From Candidatus Symbiopectobacterium sp. 'North America' (GTDB taxonomy: Bacteria > Pseudomonadota > Gammaproteobacteria > Enterobacterales > Enterobacteriaceae), in the NCBI RefSeq assembly GCF_015762685.1, contig NZ_PEHF01000039.1, positions 1 to 42,635 of the forward strand: a stretch of 42,635 bases of DNA. The letters are read 5' to 3'. Position 1 is the stretch's first letter; every line of letters starts with the position of its first letter. A program made the position numbers and the translations under genes. Of this stretch, positions 1 through 10,175 are shown in pieces. The notes beneath the pieces are model-generated. The model was not told the DNA's origin, ran no database searches, and was given only the letters and a program-made list of their open reading frames with translations.

Positions 1-1
1 A

Positions 2-97
2 TTTAAGCAAGCCCAACATCAATCGAAAATCAGTGTTGCAAAAACGGGGGTGACCATAGATTTTTTTGGCGCAGTCTGGCCATTAGCGCATGGTTGA
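2..97 (+). other. possible 3' end of an upstream CDS
   Basis: One plus-strand frame is open from the window edge to a TGA at 95-97, giving about 31 codons (ending AVWPLAHG). It could be the tail of a gene that starts outside the window, or chance. No family is recognised. The stretch from here to the mqsR start holds only the palindrome described next. Confidence 0.2.
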
Positions 98-142
98 TGT
101 TGAAACTTGTAACACTACTTGGTGATTATGTTTTGATGGATA

Positions 143-157
143 TAACCTAATGAGTTA
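143..157. promoter_or_regulatory. imperfect palindrome upstream of mqsR, candidate MqsA operator
   Basis: TAACCTAATGAGTTA is an imperfect inverted repeat (TAAC..A / T..GTTA) ending 33 bases before the mqsR start. The E. coli mqsRA promoter is autoregulated by MqsA at AACCT-spacer-AGGTT palindromes. The left half here matches that motif; the right half is degenerate. The operator role is inferred from position and partial match. Confidence 0.35.
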
Positions 158-189
158 CAATTTTATTGATGCTGAGCATGGATGCGCAG

Positions 190-485
190 ATGGAAAAGAA
201 AACTCCACATACCCGTCTGCACGTCGTGCAGGCCATGGTTGCAGAGGGAAACGTTAGAGCAACACGATCGGCGCTTGATTCAGCAGACGAACTGAATCTC
301 GATTTTGATGGCATGTGTTCAGTAATAATGGCGCTGACCTGTCAGGATTTTTACAAGAGTATGACGACATACCACGATCATACGGTGTGGCAGGATGTGT
401 ACCGCCCGACGATAAAGGGCATCAGATTTTATATGAAAGTGACGATACTCGAGATGTACTCATCGTCTCATTTAAGGAGAAGTAG
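190..485 (+). pseudogene. mqsR: MqsR toxin (mRNA interferase) with C-terminal 1-bp frameshift
   Basis: MqsR is a RelE-fold ribonuclease that cleaves mRNA at GCU in stress and persister formation. The product starts MEKKTPHTRL, as in E. coli. It keeps DFYKSMTTY and VWQDVYRP, which hold the Lys and Gln assigned to the active site, plus the later Tyr. After FYMKVT the frame is lost: the expected C-terminal strand (DVLIVSFKEK, stop 483-485) lies in the -1 frame. Adding one base near 440 restores exactly 98 codons plus stop, the E. coli length. As it stands, the toxin frame reads straight into mqsA in phase, giving a 231-residue toxin-antitoxin fusion ORF (190-885). Only the last 13 or so toxin residues are altered. 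It is either a decayed toxin, a real fusion or a base-calling error. Confidence 0.85.
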
Positions 486-486
486 A

Positions 487-885
487 ATGAAATGTCCTCA
501 GTGTGGCGGTGCCGAAATGGAACAACGTGTAAAAGATGTTCCCTATTCATGGCGTGGCAAAAAAACGATGTTGCAGCAAATCCGTGCGTTGCATTGCCCT
601 AAGTGCGGTGAAACGGTGATGGACAAAGCCGAGTCGGCTGAGTACATGGCGAAAGTGGTCGAGTTTAAGAATTCGATTATTAATGACACGGTCAAACCGG
701 GGTATATCATGAACGTGCGAAAGAAACTCGAATTATCGCAACGGGAAGCCGGGCGGATATTTGGTGGCGGTGATAACGCATTTTACCGGTATGAAGCGGG
801 AAAATCGCAGCCCCATCCTTCTACGGTGAAATTGCTGAAACTTCTCGATCGCCACCCTGAGTTACTCAATGAAATTTGTGGTTGA
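487..885 (+). CDS. mqsA: MqsA antitoxin / transcriptional repressor
   Basis: This 132-residue protein matches MqsA in length and architecture. The N-terminal zinc domain has two Cys pairs (MKCPQC and LHCPKC). The C-terminal HTH-Xre domain (about residues 70-132) has the QREAGRIFGGG.NAFYRYE signature. MqsA binds and neutralises MqsR and represses the operon and some stress genes. The start at 487 is supported by AAGGAG (474-479) and lies 1 base after the ancestral mqsR stop, so the antitoxin can be translated alone even though the upstream frame also reads through it. No damage is visible. An intact antitoxin beside a damaged toxin is the usual direction of decay in a TA pair. Confidence 0.95.
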   Translation: MKCPQCGGAEMEQRVKDVPYSWRGKKTMLQQIRALHCPKCGETVMDKAESAEYMAKVVEFKNSIINDTVKPGYIMNVRKKLELSQREAGRIFGGGDNAFYRYEAGKSQPHPSTVKLLKLLDRHPELLNEICG

Positions 886-908
886 GTTGAGCAAAAATCG
901 ATGGTGGT

Positions 909-2022
909 TCACGACATCTTTCGCCTGAATAACCCGTAGGCCGCGCTGCCGGTAGTCGCAGTGATAATCAGCGGTGGCCACAGGCTGTGCCATACCACGC
1001 TGAAATCGGCCCCTTTGAGGTAAATCTGCTTGGTGATGTCAGTAAATTGGCGGATGGGATTTACCCAGGTCAGGTTCTGTAACCACAGCGGCATGTTTTC
1101 CACCGGTGAGACGTAGCCTGAGAGTAGGATCGCGGGCATCAGAAAGATAAACACGCCGATGAACGCCTGCTGTTGCGTGGCGCACAGCGACGAAATCAGT
1201 AAACCAAACCCCACCAGCGACAAGCCGTACAGTAGCATCGCGGCATAAAACAGCAGCAGTGAACCCGCAAACGGAATCTGGTAAGCGAAGATCCCTGCCA
1301 GCAGCACGATGGTGGCCTGACCGGTGGCGACAATCAGTGCCGGGACCGCTTTACCAACGAAAGTTTGCCAGGTCGCCAGCGGTGAGACCAGCAGTTGGTC
1401 GAGTGTTCCCTGTTGACTGTTCACGCTCCCGCGCTACCGAGAGCGCCGTCACAATCAATACGCCGATGGTAGTAATCATGGCGATAAGCGAAGGCACCAC
1501 AAACCACTTGTAGTTCAGATTCGGGTTATACCAGTGGCGCACCACCAGTTCGCTCTGGTTGTTGCGCGTTTTCCCCGCCAGTAGTTCCCGTTCATATTCC
1601 TGAACAATCTGCTGTATATCATTTGCCGCAATTTGCGCGCTGTTAGAACGCCGTCCATCCAGAATGACCTGAAGCGAGGTGCTGTTGCCGTTGGCAATAT
1701 CGCGGGAGAAATCGGGCGGAAAGCGCACCAGCAATAACGCTTTCTGGTTATCGGTAGTTGGCGTGATGGCCTGCGGGCTACGCAGCGTGAGCACCTGAGA
1801 GAAGGTGCGCGCGTTGGCGATGCGCTGTGTCAGTTCAATCGATGCGGGGCCGCTGTCTTCGCTATAAATAGCGATGGTAGCATTGGTGACATCCAGCGTC
1901 GCGGCGAATGGGAACAGAGAGACCTGAAGCACCACCGGGAGCACTAGCAGGCTGCGGGTTTGCGGTTCGCGCAGCAGCGATTGAAGCTCTTTCACGATCA
2001 GCGTCCATAAGCGGTAAAACAT
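909..2022 (-). pseudogene. ybhR: YbhR ABC-2 permease, frameshifted by a 7-bp duplication
   Basis: This is one of two membrane permeases of the YbhFSR exporter, which is linked in E. coli to cephalosporin, tetracycline and cation efflux. The N-terminal part (2022-1424) has a first membrane helix, a large periplasmic domain and the start of the second membrane block ([12 protein letters not shown]). The frame then breaks just after VAREREQ, and the rest ([10 protein letters not shown] to RRKMS) continues in another frame down to 909. On the plus strand 1410-1423 reads as near-identical 7-bp tandem units, CTGTTGA CTGTTCA. Removing one gives 369 codons, the E. coli length of 368 residues plus stop. 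A slipped-strand duplication is the simplest explanation. The product would lose its last four or so membrane helices. The gene is last in the operon. Confidence 0.9.
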
Positions 2023-2034
2023 TGCGATCCCTCC

Positions 2035-3195
2035 CTAATCCAATCTGCGCCGCGTTTTCAACGCGGTCAGCCCGATGAAAAACAGCGTGGCAAGGCTTAA
2101 AAAGCCCAGATTGATCAGCAAGATGCTGACCACGTTACCCGTGAGGAATAAGCTTTGCAGCGTACTGACGAAATAGCGTGCGGGAATGACGTAAGAGACA
2201 GCTCGCACCAGCGCCGGCATGCTGTCAATCTCAAAGATAAACCCGGAGAGCATGACCGCCGGCAAGAATGCAGCGTTCAGCGCCACCATCGCCGCATTGA
2301 ACTGGTTGCGCGTCAGGGTGGAAATCAGCAGTCCCATGCCGAGGGTGCAGGCGAGAAACAGGCTGCTAATGCCAAACAGTATCCAGAGCGATCCGCGGTA
2401 GGGAACATGCAGCACGAAGACGGCCACCACCATGCACAGCACCATGGCTATCATACCCAGCCCATAGTAGGGGATCAGCTTGGCCAGCAGCAGCTCTGCA
2501 CGCGTAACTTGCGTTGACAGCAGCGCTTCCATGGTGCCGCACTCCCATTCTCGGGCAATCACTAACGAGGTCAGGATGGCACCAATCACGGTCATGATAA
2601 TGGTGATGGCACCGGGAATGATAAAGTGTTGGCTGACCGCTGCCGGGTTGAACCAATAGCGCAGCTGTACCTCTATGGGTTGTGAAAATGTTCCCCCTTG
2701 AGCCAACGCGCGCTGCTCCTGCCAGACCCTCCAAACCCCTTGCACATAGCCGGAAACGAAATTGGCGGTATTAGGCTCACTGCCGTCAGTGATCACCTGG
2801 AGCGGGGCCAGCCCTCCGGGTTGTGACAACTGCTCGGCAAAATTGCCAGGGATGGTGATCAAACCGCGAATGCGCCCCGCTTGCATCAACTGGATCAATG
2901 TTTGGCGATCGCGGCTGATGGTTGGTTCAATATAGGGGGAGGCGGCAAAGGTTTGGGCTAAATCGCGCGCCGCTTCACTCTGTTCTTCCAGCAGGATACC
3001 GACGTGTAAGCGACTGGAGTCGAGGTTGATGCCATAGCCAAAAATAAACAACAGCATCAATGGGATGACAAAGGCAATCAGACTGCTGCTGGGATCGCGC
3101 ACAATCTGCTTGCTCTCTTTGCGACACAATGCCCGCAAGCGTCGCCAGGAAAAGGCGGTGCTGTCCGAGACGGGGTTGCTGTTGGCATTAGTCAT
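2035..3195 (-). CDS. ybhS: YbhS ABC-2 permease
   Basis: Intact 386-residue ABC-2 type permease close to the E. coli YbhS length. It has one N-terminal membrane helix (about 30-55, [18 protein letters not shown]), a periplasmic domain of about 130 residues, then a C-terminal block of five hydrophobic helices containing the family motif [15 protein letters not shown]. It would pair with YbhR in the inner membrane and be driven by YbhF. Its start overlaps the 3' end of ybhF by 8 bases, implying translational coupling, and ybhR follows after 12 bases. Because ybhR is broken, YbhS may have no partner unless it forms a homodimer. Confidence 0.95.
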   Translation of the reverse strand: MTNANSNPVSDSTAFSWRRLRALCRKESKQIVRDPSSSLIAFVIPLMLLFIFGYGINLDSSRLHVGILLEEQSEAARDLAQTFAASPYIEPTISRDRQTLIQLMQAGRIRGLITIPGNFAEQLSQPGGLAPLQVITDGSEPNTANFVSGYVQGVWRVWQEQRALAQGGTFSQPIEVQLRYWFNPAAVSQHFIIPGAITIIMTVIGAILTSLVIAREWECGTMEALLSTQVTRAELLLAKLIPYYGLGMIAMVLCMVVAVFVLHVPYRGSLWILFGISSLFLACTLGMGLLISTLTRNQFNAAMVALNAAFLPAVMLSGFIFEIDSMPALVRAVSYVIPARYFVSTLQSLFLTGNVVSILLINLGFLSLATLFFIGLTALKTRRRLD

Positions 3196-4930
3196 GGGCG
3201 TTCTCCATGGCGTAGGCCTGAATCAGGGCGATAAACGCCTGCTCCATGCTGGGATCGGGCATGTCTGGCGTAACCGCCTGTTGCTTTAAGGCATCGGGTG
3301 TGCCGCTGGCAATCAGTTTGCCGCGATAAAGCAGGCCGATACGATCGCAATATTCCGCCTCATCCATAAAGTGAGTGGTCACCATGACAGTCACACCCCG
3401 GCTGACCATGCCGTTGATGTGCATCCAGAACTCCCGGCGGGTGAGGGGATCGACGCCAGAGGTGGGTTCGTCAAGAAACAGAATATCCGGCTCGTGCATT
3501 AAGGCGCAGGCCAGGGCTAAGCGCTGTTTGAATCCAAGCGGCAGGGCGTCCGGCGTTTGTCGGCTTATCGGCGCAAAGTTGAATGCCTGCGTCATAGCCG
3601 CGACTTTCTCGCGTTGTTGGTGGCCACGTAGACCGTAGACGCCAGAGAAAAAGCGCAGGTTTTGTTCAACCGTCAGGTTACCGTACAGAGAAAATTTCTG
3701 TGCCATATAGCCCAGATGTTGACGCGCTTTGCCTGAGCTGATTTTAAGATCCAGGCCCAACACGCGCGCATGGCCTTCACTGGGGGTGAGCAAACCGCAC
3801 ATCATCTTGAAGGTGGTTGATTTTCCTGCGCCATTGGGGCCGAGCAGGCCGAAAATCTCGCCGCTTCGCACGGTAAAATCGACCCGATCGGTCGCGACAA
3901 ATTCACCAAATTTTTTGGTCAGATGACGGGCTTCTATCACCTTGCCATCGCCGTCATCGGGAATGAGCGGAATAATGCGCGCCAGTGAAGAATCCCCTTT
4001 GGGGCCACCACCTAACAGGTCGATAAAGGCATCCTCAAAGCGCGGGGCTATCGCTTCGATGTTATCTGGTGTCAGCGGGAGCGTATCACACAGGCTGGAT
4101 GGGGTTGCGTCTGCCTTCAGCATCAGACGCAAATACTTGCCTTGAATCACGCCGTCACTGACGGTGGGGTGCTGCAATGCCTGTTGCAGCAGCGTGCGGT
4201 GTGCAACGCCATCGGTATGGGCCAGCACACAGCGACCGGCCATGGTGGCGGTAAGATCTTGCGGCGCACCGCGATACAGCAATTCGCCGTTATTCAGCAG
4301 CAGCACATCACGACACTGCTCTGCCTCATCGAGATAAGAGGTGCTCCACAGGATCAGCATGCCGTCGCCAGCGAGTTCGTGCACCATGCGCCACAGCTCG
4401 CGCCGTGAGATTGGATCAACCCCAACCCCCGGCTCATCCAGCAACAGTAAGTTAGGCTGGCCCAGCAGAGTACAGGCCAGCCCCAGCTTCTGCTTCATAC
4501 CGCCAGAAAGCTTTCCAGCCAGACGCGTGGTAAACCGCGCTAGGTCGGTAAACGTCAGCAAGCGTTCAAAGGTTTCCTGACTCTGTGTGCCGGTAATACC
4601 GCGTAGGTCGGCGTAAAGCGTCAGGTTTTCCATCACGCTCAGGTCTTCATACAGCCCAAATTTCTGCGGCATATAACCAAGGATGGCGTGCAATTGCCGG
4701 TCATCCTGTACCGGATCGAGCCCCATCACGCGCAGAGTACCACTACTCGGTGTTAACAGACCGGCCAGCATGCGAATCAGCGTAGTCTTACCCGCGCCGT
4801 CTGGCCCCACTAAGCCGATAACCACACCCGCATCAAGCGTGGCAGTCAGCGGTTTCAGCGCGGGCGTGGTGCTGCCGGGGAAGGTTTTTTCTACCCCGTC
4901 CAGCGTAATGCGTGGTATGGGGCTGTTCAT
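3188..4930 (-). CDS. ybhF: YbhF twin-ATPase ABC protein
   Basis: The 580-residue protein carries two complete ABC ATPase domains in tandem. The first has Walker [10 protein letters not shown] near residue 43, signature LSGGMKQK and Walker B LLLLDEP. The second has Walker [10 protein letters not shown] near residue 362, the variant signature LPLGFKQR and Walker B ILFLDEP. YbhF powers the YbhSR exporter. The length equals the E. coli protein within two residues and no lesion is seen. It overlaps ybhG by 4 bases upstream and ybhS by 8 bases downstream, so the operon is tightly coupled. Confidence 0.96.
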   Translation of the reverse strand: MNSPIPRITLDGVEKTFPGSTTPALKPLTATLDAGVVIGLVGPDGAGKTTLIRMLAGLLTPSSGTLRVMGLDPVQDDRQLHAILGYMPQKFGLYEDLSVMENLTLYADLRGITGTQSQETFERLLTFTDLARFTTRLAGKLSGGMKQKLGLACTLLGQPNLLLLDEPGVGVDPISRRELWRMVHELAGDGMLILWSTSYLDEAEQCRDVLLLNNGELLYRGAPQDLTATMAGRCVLAHTDGVAHRTLLQQALQHPTVSDGVIQGKYLRLMLKADATPSSLCDTLPLTPDNIEAIAPRFEDAFIDLLGGGPKGDSSLARIIPLIPDDGDGKVIEARHLTKKFGEFVATDRVDFTVRSGEIFGLLGPNGAGKSTTFKMMCGLLTPSEGHARVLGLDLKISSGKARQHLGYMAQKFSLYGNLTVEQNLRFFSGVYGLRGHQQREKVAAMTQAFNFAPISRQTPDALPLGFKQRLALACALMHEPDILFLDEPTSGVDPLTRREFWMHINGMVSRGVTVMVTTHFMDEAEYCDRIGLLYRGKLIASGTPDALKQQAVTPDMPDPSMEQAFIALIQAYAMENAHD

Positions 4931-5958
4931 GGCGTTACGCTGTCAGTGGCGAAGCGCGACGTCACTGGCATGCCTTGGCGCAGCAGATCGTCCGCATCGT
5001 TCACGATAATACGCAGCCGATAAACCAGATCGGTGCGCAGCGCCGGGGTTTCTACACTTTTAGGGGTGAATTCTGCGCTGGGGGGCACAAATCCGATCGT
5101 GCCGTGGTAGGGATGGTCTGGACGGCTGTCAGTATAAATTAGCACTTCTCGTCCTGGTTTCGCTTGCCCAAGCTGTGGCTCATCAATGTAGGCACGAATC
5201 CATACCGGGCGGGTCAACGAGAGCGTAAATACAGTGCCGCCCGCGCTGAGCATACTGCCTGCTTCTCCGGCGCGGGTGAGGATCACGCCATCAGAAGGGG
5301 CGGTTAGCGTGGTATCGCTCAGATCGAGAATGGCCTGCGCCTGTACTGCTTGCGCCTGTGCCAGTGCCGCCTCAGCGGCGGCAATCTCTTGCGGGCGGTT
5401 GCCGCTTTCGAATTGGCCCAATTTCTCTTTAGCGGCTTGCAGCGTAGCAAGTGCCTGTTGACGCGCCGAACGGGCATCGTCTAGCGTATTTTTTGCCACG
5501 GCACCCTTGCCCCACATGCCTTGCTGGCGTTGATAGAATTTGTCGGCGTACTCATAGGCGGCCTGCGCTTGGTCCACTTGAGAACGCACTTGAGCAACCT
5601 CTTCACGCCGATAACCTTCCTGAAGCAGTGCCAGCTGAGCCGCTGCGCTGGCAACGTTGGCGTCAGCCTGGCGCAGCGCATTATGGTGCGGTGCGGTATC
5701 CAGCGCCGCGATCGCCTGTCCTGCCTTAACGCTGTCCCCCTCATCCACCTGCAAAGTTGCCAGACGTCCACTGACGCGAAATGCCAGATTCACCGTGCGA
5801 ATATCCATGTTACCGTACAGCGTGATGGGCGTGTCACGGCGTGCATAGTGCGCCCAGCCAGCATAGAGTGCGGCTGCCAGCAGTAAAAGCACCAGAATGG
5901 TCACGCGCAATTTAACTTTATTGATGGAAGGCTTCCCTTTTTGACCGGCTAAAGGCAT
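4927..5958 (-). CDS. ybhG: YbhG HlyD-family periplasmic adaptor
   Basis: This 343-residue membrane-fusion protein has one N-terminal anchor (about 15-35, [18 protein letters not shown]), the first half of a lipoyl domain ([16 protein letters not shown]), a long alpha-helical coiled-coil hairpin rich in Ala and Gln (about 90-200), then the second lipoyl half ([18 protein letters not shown]) and a beta-barrel. It would link the YbhFSR pump to an outer-membrane channel. Its ATG shares bases with the stop of cecR (TGATG), so regulator and adaptor are coupled as in E. coli. Intact. Confidence 0.95.
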   Translation of the reverse strand: MPLAGQKGKPSINKVKLRVTILVLLLLAAALYAGWAHYARRDTPITLYGNMDIRTVNLAFRVSGRLATLQVDEGDSVKAGQAIAALDTAPHHNALRQADANVASAAAQLALLQEGYRREEVAQVRSQVDQAQAAYEYADKFYQRQQGMWGKGAVAKNTLDDARSARQQALATLQAAKEKLGQFESGNRPQEIAAAEAALAQAQAVQAQAILDLSDTTLTAPSDGVILTRAGEAGSMLSAGGTVFTLSLTRPVWIRAYIDEPQLGQAKPGREVLIYTDSRPDHPYHGTIGFVPPSAEFTPKSVETPALRTDLVYRLRIIVNDADDLLRQGMPVTSRFATDSVTP

Positions 5959-6637
5959 CAGCGCTCTTGTGCGGCTCTCAGGCCGTCAAGCACCAGAGCT
6001 ATGTGTTGTGTCACCACGTCGTTAATCACCAGGCTCTGTTCCAAACCGATGTCGTCCCAGCCCGCTCGTAGTCGTATGGTTTCTCCGGCAAAGCGGAACG
6101 CCAGTGCTTCACAGATCAGCGCATGGCGTGGATAACGGTTCTGCGATCGTTGCTGTTTAGCCTGGTGTAGCCAGCGACCAGTAGCGTCATCAACTGATGC
6201 ATGGGCGCGATAATGCGATCGTGCATCAGCGGATAGGCATCTGTCGGTGACAACTGTTCGCGCGACATAAAGCGGCTGAAGTGCAACGTTTCCGGGCTGG
6301 TCATCAGCCGGGTGAAGTTCAGCACCAGTTTTTGCAGATACGCCATGTAGCGCTCTGGCGTGGCTGCGGGCTGTTGCAGATACTCGGTAATTTCTATGCG
6401 CAAAGGGAGATAGGTGTGCGCCACTTCATCGGCAATAGCGCTTGCCACCGCGCGATATAACCCCTCTTTGGAGTGAAAATGATAGGTGATAGCGGCGATG
6501 TTCTGCCCGGCACGGCGGGCAATGTCGCGCGTGGTGGCGGCTTGCAGGCTAAACTCGCCAAACACCTCAAGGGCTGCCTGTAACAGTTGTTGCTTGGTGT
6601 GGTCGCCTCGTGTAGGCGACGTTGCCGAGAAAAGCAT
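5958..6637 (-). pseudogene. cecR: CecR (YbiH) TetR-family regulator, 1-bp frameshift
   Basis: CecR represses the ybhGFSR operon and rhlE in E. coli. The N-terminal TetR HTH is complete (TTRDIARRAGQNIAAITYHF). The ligand domain runs to RTVIHAMR, where the frame stops at 6116-6118. The expected continuation (HALICEALAFRFAGETIRLR to the TGA at 5960-5958) is in another frame. Restoring one base near 6120 gives 226 residues, close to the E. coli 223. I chose the ATG at 6637; an in-phase TTG at 6655 is an alternative. The broken product keeps its DNA-binding domain but loses about 55 C-terminal residues, so it may still repress yet not respond normally. Confidence 0.88.
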
Positions 6638-6867
6638 GGCATAAGCCCCATTCAATCAATCGTATGATTAAATTTAGTGGTTTTTTGGATTTTTTATGTG
6701 ATCTGGTTCTCAGTTAACAGGTGCGATTGTTTCTTCTACACGGGGGCAGGCACTGCATCGGCGATTTCAGACGACAAACGTTTTCTATATCCCTTTAATT
6801 TATAATGAAAAATGTGTGATTGTTAGTGTAACGAAAATATAGCGTAAAACTTGTTATTGCTGTTGTT

Positions 6868-6904
6868 GAATAGTAATAATTACCATTAATAATCTCATTA
6901 TCTA
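6868..6904. promoter_or_regulatory. weak Fur-box-like AT-rich segment
   Basis: Overlapping TAATAAT / ATTATC hexamer-like units occur here (for example AATAATCTCATTATC), resembling the GATAAT-type repeats bound by Fur. The match to the 19-bp consensus needs a 2-base offset, so it is only suggestive. Iron control would suit the downstream siderophore receptor. Confidence 0.3.
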
Positions 6905-6967
6905 TAGTGCATAAACATCAACGGCCTGGCTGCTTACGGCCTGCCGTGCACTAGTAATGAATTCTGT

Positions 6968-7013
6968 CCGCCAACACCATTCCTAATCGGAGTGGCGTTG
7001 GGCGGATTTTTTT
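6968..7013 (+). terminator. intrinsic terminator in the leader of the TonB receptor gene
   Basis: Inverted arms CCGCCAACACCATTCC and GGAGTGGCGTTGGGCGG (one bulge, two wobbles) with a short loop are followed by seven T residues (7007-7013). A second small hairpin (CCGGG 7017-7021 / CCCGG 7033-7037) lies just downstream. The terminator sits about 60 bases before the GTG start, between the only plausible promoter area and the gene. It is either an attenuator or the leftover end of a lost transcription unit. Confidence 0.75.
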
Positions 7014-7070
7014 ATGCCGGGCCATGTGGGGTCCCGGTGTCTCATTACCAGGTGAAAACAGGAGGAGCGC

Positions 7071-9209
7071 GTGATTCGGATGCGCATGTTATTGGCGGCA
7101 GCGCCGTGGGTCTGGGGGGTATCGCAATGTGCTTATGCAGAAGGTACAAATCGAACCGCAGGAAATGATGAAATGGTGGTCAGCGCGTCGCGTTCCAACG
7201 TGGAACAACCTAAAGCACCGCAGATGGTAACCATTATCAACCGTCAGCAAATTGAGCAACAGTTGCGCGTAACATCAGATTCATCGCAAGTGTTGAGTAA
7301 CTTGTTGCCTGCCTTTTCTCCTAGCCGACAAAAAATGAGCGGCAGCGGTGAAACCTTCCGCGGTCGGTCTGCGTTGATTTTGGTCGATGGCATTCCACAA
7401 TCGAATCCGCTACGCCCCACCGGACGTGAAATGCATACCATCGATTTTTCCATGATCGAGCGGATTGAGGTTATTCACGGGGCCAATGCCACGAATGGTT
7501 TGGGTGCGACTGGCGGTGTTATTAACCTGATCACCCGTCGCCCTGAAAACGGGGCGTTCAATCAGCATGTTTCCGTGCAAACCACGCTGCCCACAGAGAA
7601 AATCCGGGGCGAAACGGCCAGCTATAAAACCATTTATCGCGTCGATGGTCGCGTGGATAAACTCGATTATCTGGTGTCTCTGGGGTATGAAAATCAAGGG
7701 CTTTATCTTGATGGCAATGGACGGGCCATCGGAGTGGGTAACACCCAGGGCGATACCATGGATTCCCGCGCTTGCGATGTGTTGGCCAAGGTAGGGTACT
7801 GGCTTAATGACGATCAGCGCGTGCAATTGAGCGTCAACCGTTACCACATTCGCGGAGAAAATGACTACCTGAGCGTCGATGGCGTGCGTGCGCAAGGTAT
7901 TCCGACCACATCCGCGCGCGGTACGCCACCGGGCGATGCGCCGTTTAACAGTGTGTGGAGCACGGGCCTTACTTACGATCACAACAATCTGGCGGGGTTC
8001 AAACTCTCGACGCTGTTATTCAGCCAGGAGTATGAAGCGCTGTTCGGTGCCACCAATTCGCAATCGTTCCAGGACACGACCACCGCGCCCAACAAAACGC
8101 TGTAAGATCAATCTCGCGCGGTATCCTCCAAACTTGGTGCAAAACTCGCACTCACACGTGACGACCTTCTGGAAGATACATTGAAAGTGACGGCGGGTTT
8201 TGATGTGTTGCTTGATAAGAACAAGCAGGATCTCTATCTGACCAAACGCACCTATGTGCCGGAAATCGAATACACCAACTACTCGCCTTTTTTACAAACC
8301 GAGTACGCGCTGCTGGATAACGTGACGCTGCATGCGGGTGTACGTCACGAAATTGCCAGACTAAAGGTTGATGACTATCGCACGCAATCAGCAGATGCAA
8401 AAGGTGTCTATGACGGCGTGGCGGTAAAAGGTGGAACTCCCAAGTTCAACCAGACGTTATATAACGTTGGCATTGTCTATTCGCCGTGGGAACCGCTTAG
8501 TCTGTTCGCCAACTACTCGGAAGGGTTTGGCATGCCTGATGTCGGACGTGCACTGCGCGATATTGACACCAAGGGTGTCGATCTGAGCTGGGCGAATAAC
8601 GTCAAACCGGTGGTTACCAAAAATATTGAGACGGGTTTCCGGGTGCAGCAGGGTGCTGTTGATTTTGAAGCCAGCTATTTCCGTTCCAGCGCGAAACTGG
8701 GGGATTCCGTTACGCTTAACAGCGATGACGATTTCGTTTCCAAGCGCGAGAAAACCCGCGTGCAAGGGGTTGAGGTCCGAAGCGGTTATCAGATTAACGA
8801 GCAGCATAAAGTCAATCTTTCCTATGCCCATACCGAAGGTAAACGCGACAGCAATGGTGATGGCAAACTGGATAAAAAGATGACTGGCCTGAACATCGCG
8901 CCGGATCGGGTGATTGCCAGTTGGTCGGCAAGTTGGACGGAGAAGGTGAACACGTTTGTCCAAGGCAACTATGCCTTCAGCCGCAGTTTTGATGATGCCG
9001 GACTAGGGTTCGACGGTTATCTGCTGGTGGATGCTGCCGTTGGCTACAAACTGCCTTATGGCCGTGTGAATCTGGCGGTTGCTAACATGCTGGATAAACA
9101 GTACATCACCTACTATTCGCAGTCAGTGGAACTGGGGACTGCGGCCAATACCCGCTATTTCTCCGGGCGTGGACGTACCGTGACATTGGGTTACTCCATT
9201 GATTTATAA
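7071..9209 (+). pseudogene. TonB-dependent siderophore receptor with one ochre codon
   Basis: This outer-membrane gated barrel imports a ferric siderophore. The GTG start is placed by GGAGGAG at 7061-7067. A signal peptide ends at AYA, and a TonB box follows (DEMVVSA). The plug domain (about 45-165) has VDGIPQSNPL and GANATNGLGATGGVINLITRRP-like motifs. The barrel runs to a C-terminal aromatic strand (GRTVTLGYSIDL). The whole frame of 713 codons is open except for one TAA at 8103-8105, after NKTL; the sequence continues in phase with DQSRAVSSKLGAKLAL. It most likely arose from a Tyr or Leu codon. The overall look is of the hydroxamate/carboxylate siderophore receptor group, but I cannot name the ligand. 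Confidence 0.9.
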
Positions 9210-9246
9210 GTGTTACTTATCCCGTCTCGTGGCCCGTGGCTGCGGG

Positions 9247-10175
9247 ATGGGAAGATACCTGATGTTATGGTTGGTGCTGCTGTTCCTGTCGTTACAGGTT
9301 ACAACAGGCTGGGCGCGTCAGGTGTCACACGCGCTTGGCGTAACCGTGATTAACGGGCAACCTAAACGGGTGGTTACCCTGTTTCAGGGGGCAACGGATA
9401 CGGCTGTCGCGTTGGGGATAACGCCGGTAGGCGTCGTGGACTCCTGGATTGAAAAACCGATGTATCGCTATTTGCGTGGTGCGTTAGGTGATGTGCCCCA
9501 TGTCGGGTTGGAAACGCAGCCGAATTTGGAAGCCATCGCATTGCTTAAACCCGACATGATCATTGCATCACGTTTTCGCCATGAACGGGTGTACACCTTG
9601 TTGTCGCAGATCGCCCCCACGGTGGCGATGGAGGATGTGTTTGAATTCAAACGCACCGTACAACTGATGGGGCAGGCTCTGGACAGAGAGACGCAAGTAC
9701 AGGGCTTGCTCACCGCCTGGCAGGAGCGAGTATCGGTATTGCGCGACCGCCTGCGTGCTCATTATGGTTCACAGTGGCCACTCCGCGTTTCCCTGATTGA
9801 GTTTCGTGATGACCATATTCGTCAATATTTAGCACGCAGCTTTGCCGGCTCAGTGCTCTCGGAAGTGGGTTTATCTGGCCGGAAACGCAGGCAGATTCGC
9901 TCAGCGTGATGCGCAAACTGAGTACGCCAGAGAGTCTGCCAGTGCTGGACGCCGATCTGTTTTTTGTTTTTATGCGCTCGGAAAAACCAGCGGTGACGCA
10001 ACGTTACCGCACCTGGACAGCGCACCCGTTATGGCAACGCCTGATTGCCCCACAACGCGAGCAAGTCTACACCGTGGACAGTGTGGCCTGGAGTTTGTCG
10101 GGAGGCATTTTAGGTGCGAACCGGATATTGGATGAGATCGCACAACGGCTGCTGCCTGCGGAGACAACGCCATGA
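9247..10175 (+). pseudogene. Periplasmic iron-siderophore binding protein, 1-bp frameshift
   Basis: A class III (BtuF/FhuD-type) periplasmic binding protein that should deliver the ferric siderophore to the permeases. A signal peptide (WLVLLFLSLQVTTGWA) precedes the N-terminal lobe (RVVTLFQGATDTAVALGI..VGVVDSW) and LKPDMIIASRF. The frame fails near 9868, where the expected FIWPETQADSLSVMRKLS lies in a second frame that runs to the TGA at 10173-10175. One lost base explains it. The start is either ATG 9247 or ATG 9262; the latter has GGGAAG 7 bases upstream. The stop overlaps the next start (ATGA). The truncated product would lack most of the C-terminal lobe. Confidence 0.85.

Larger units (their letters stand above)
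6638..7070. other. intergenic region between cecR and the siderophore receptor gene
   Basis: There is no gene in this 433-base stretch. In E. coli rhlE is divergent from cecR at this position; here it is absent. The region is AT-rich in its middle and contains a Fur-box-like segment and two hairpins, listed separately. Confidence 0.7.

Noticed and set aside
2155..4408. Several plus-strand open frames opposite ybhS and ybhF
   Set aside because: They are mirror frames of strongly conserved ABC-transporter genes in GC-rich DNA and carry no domain features.
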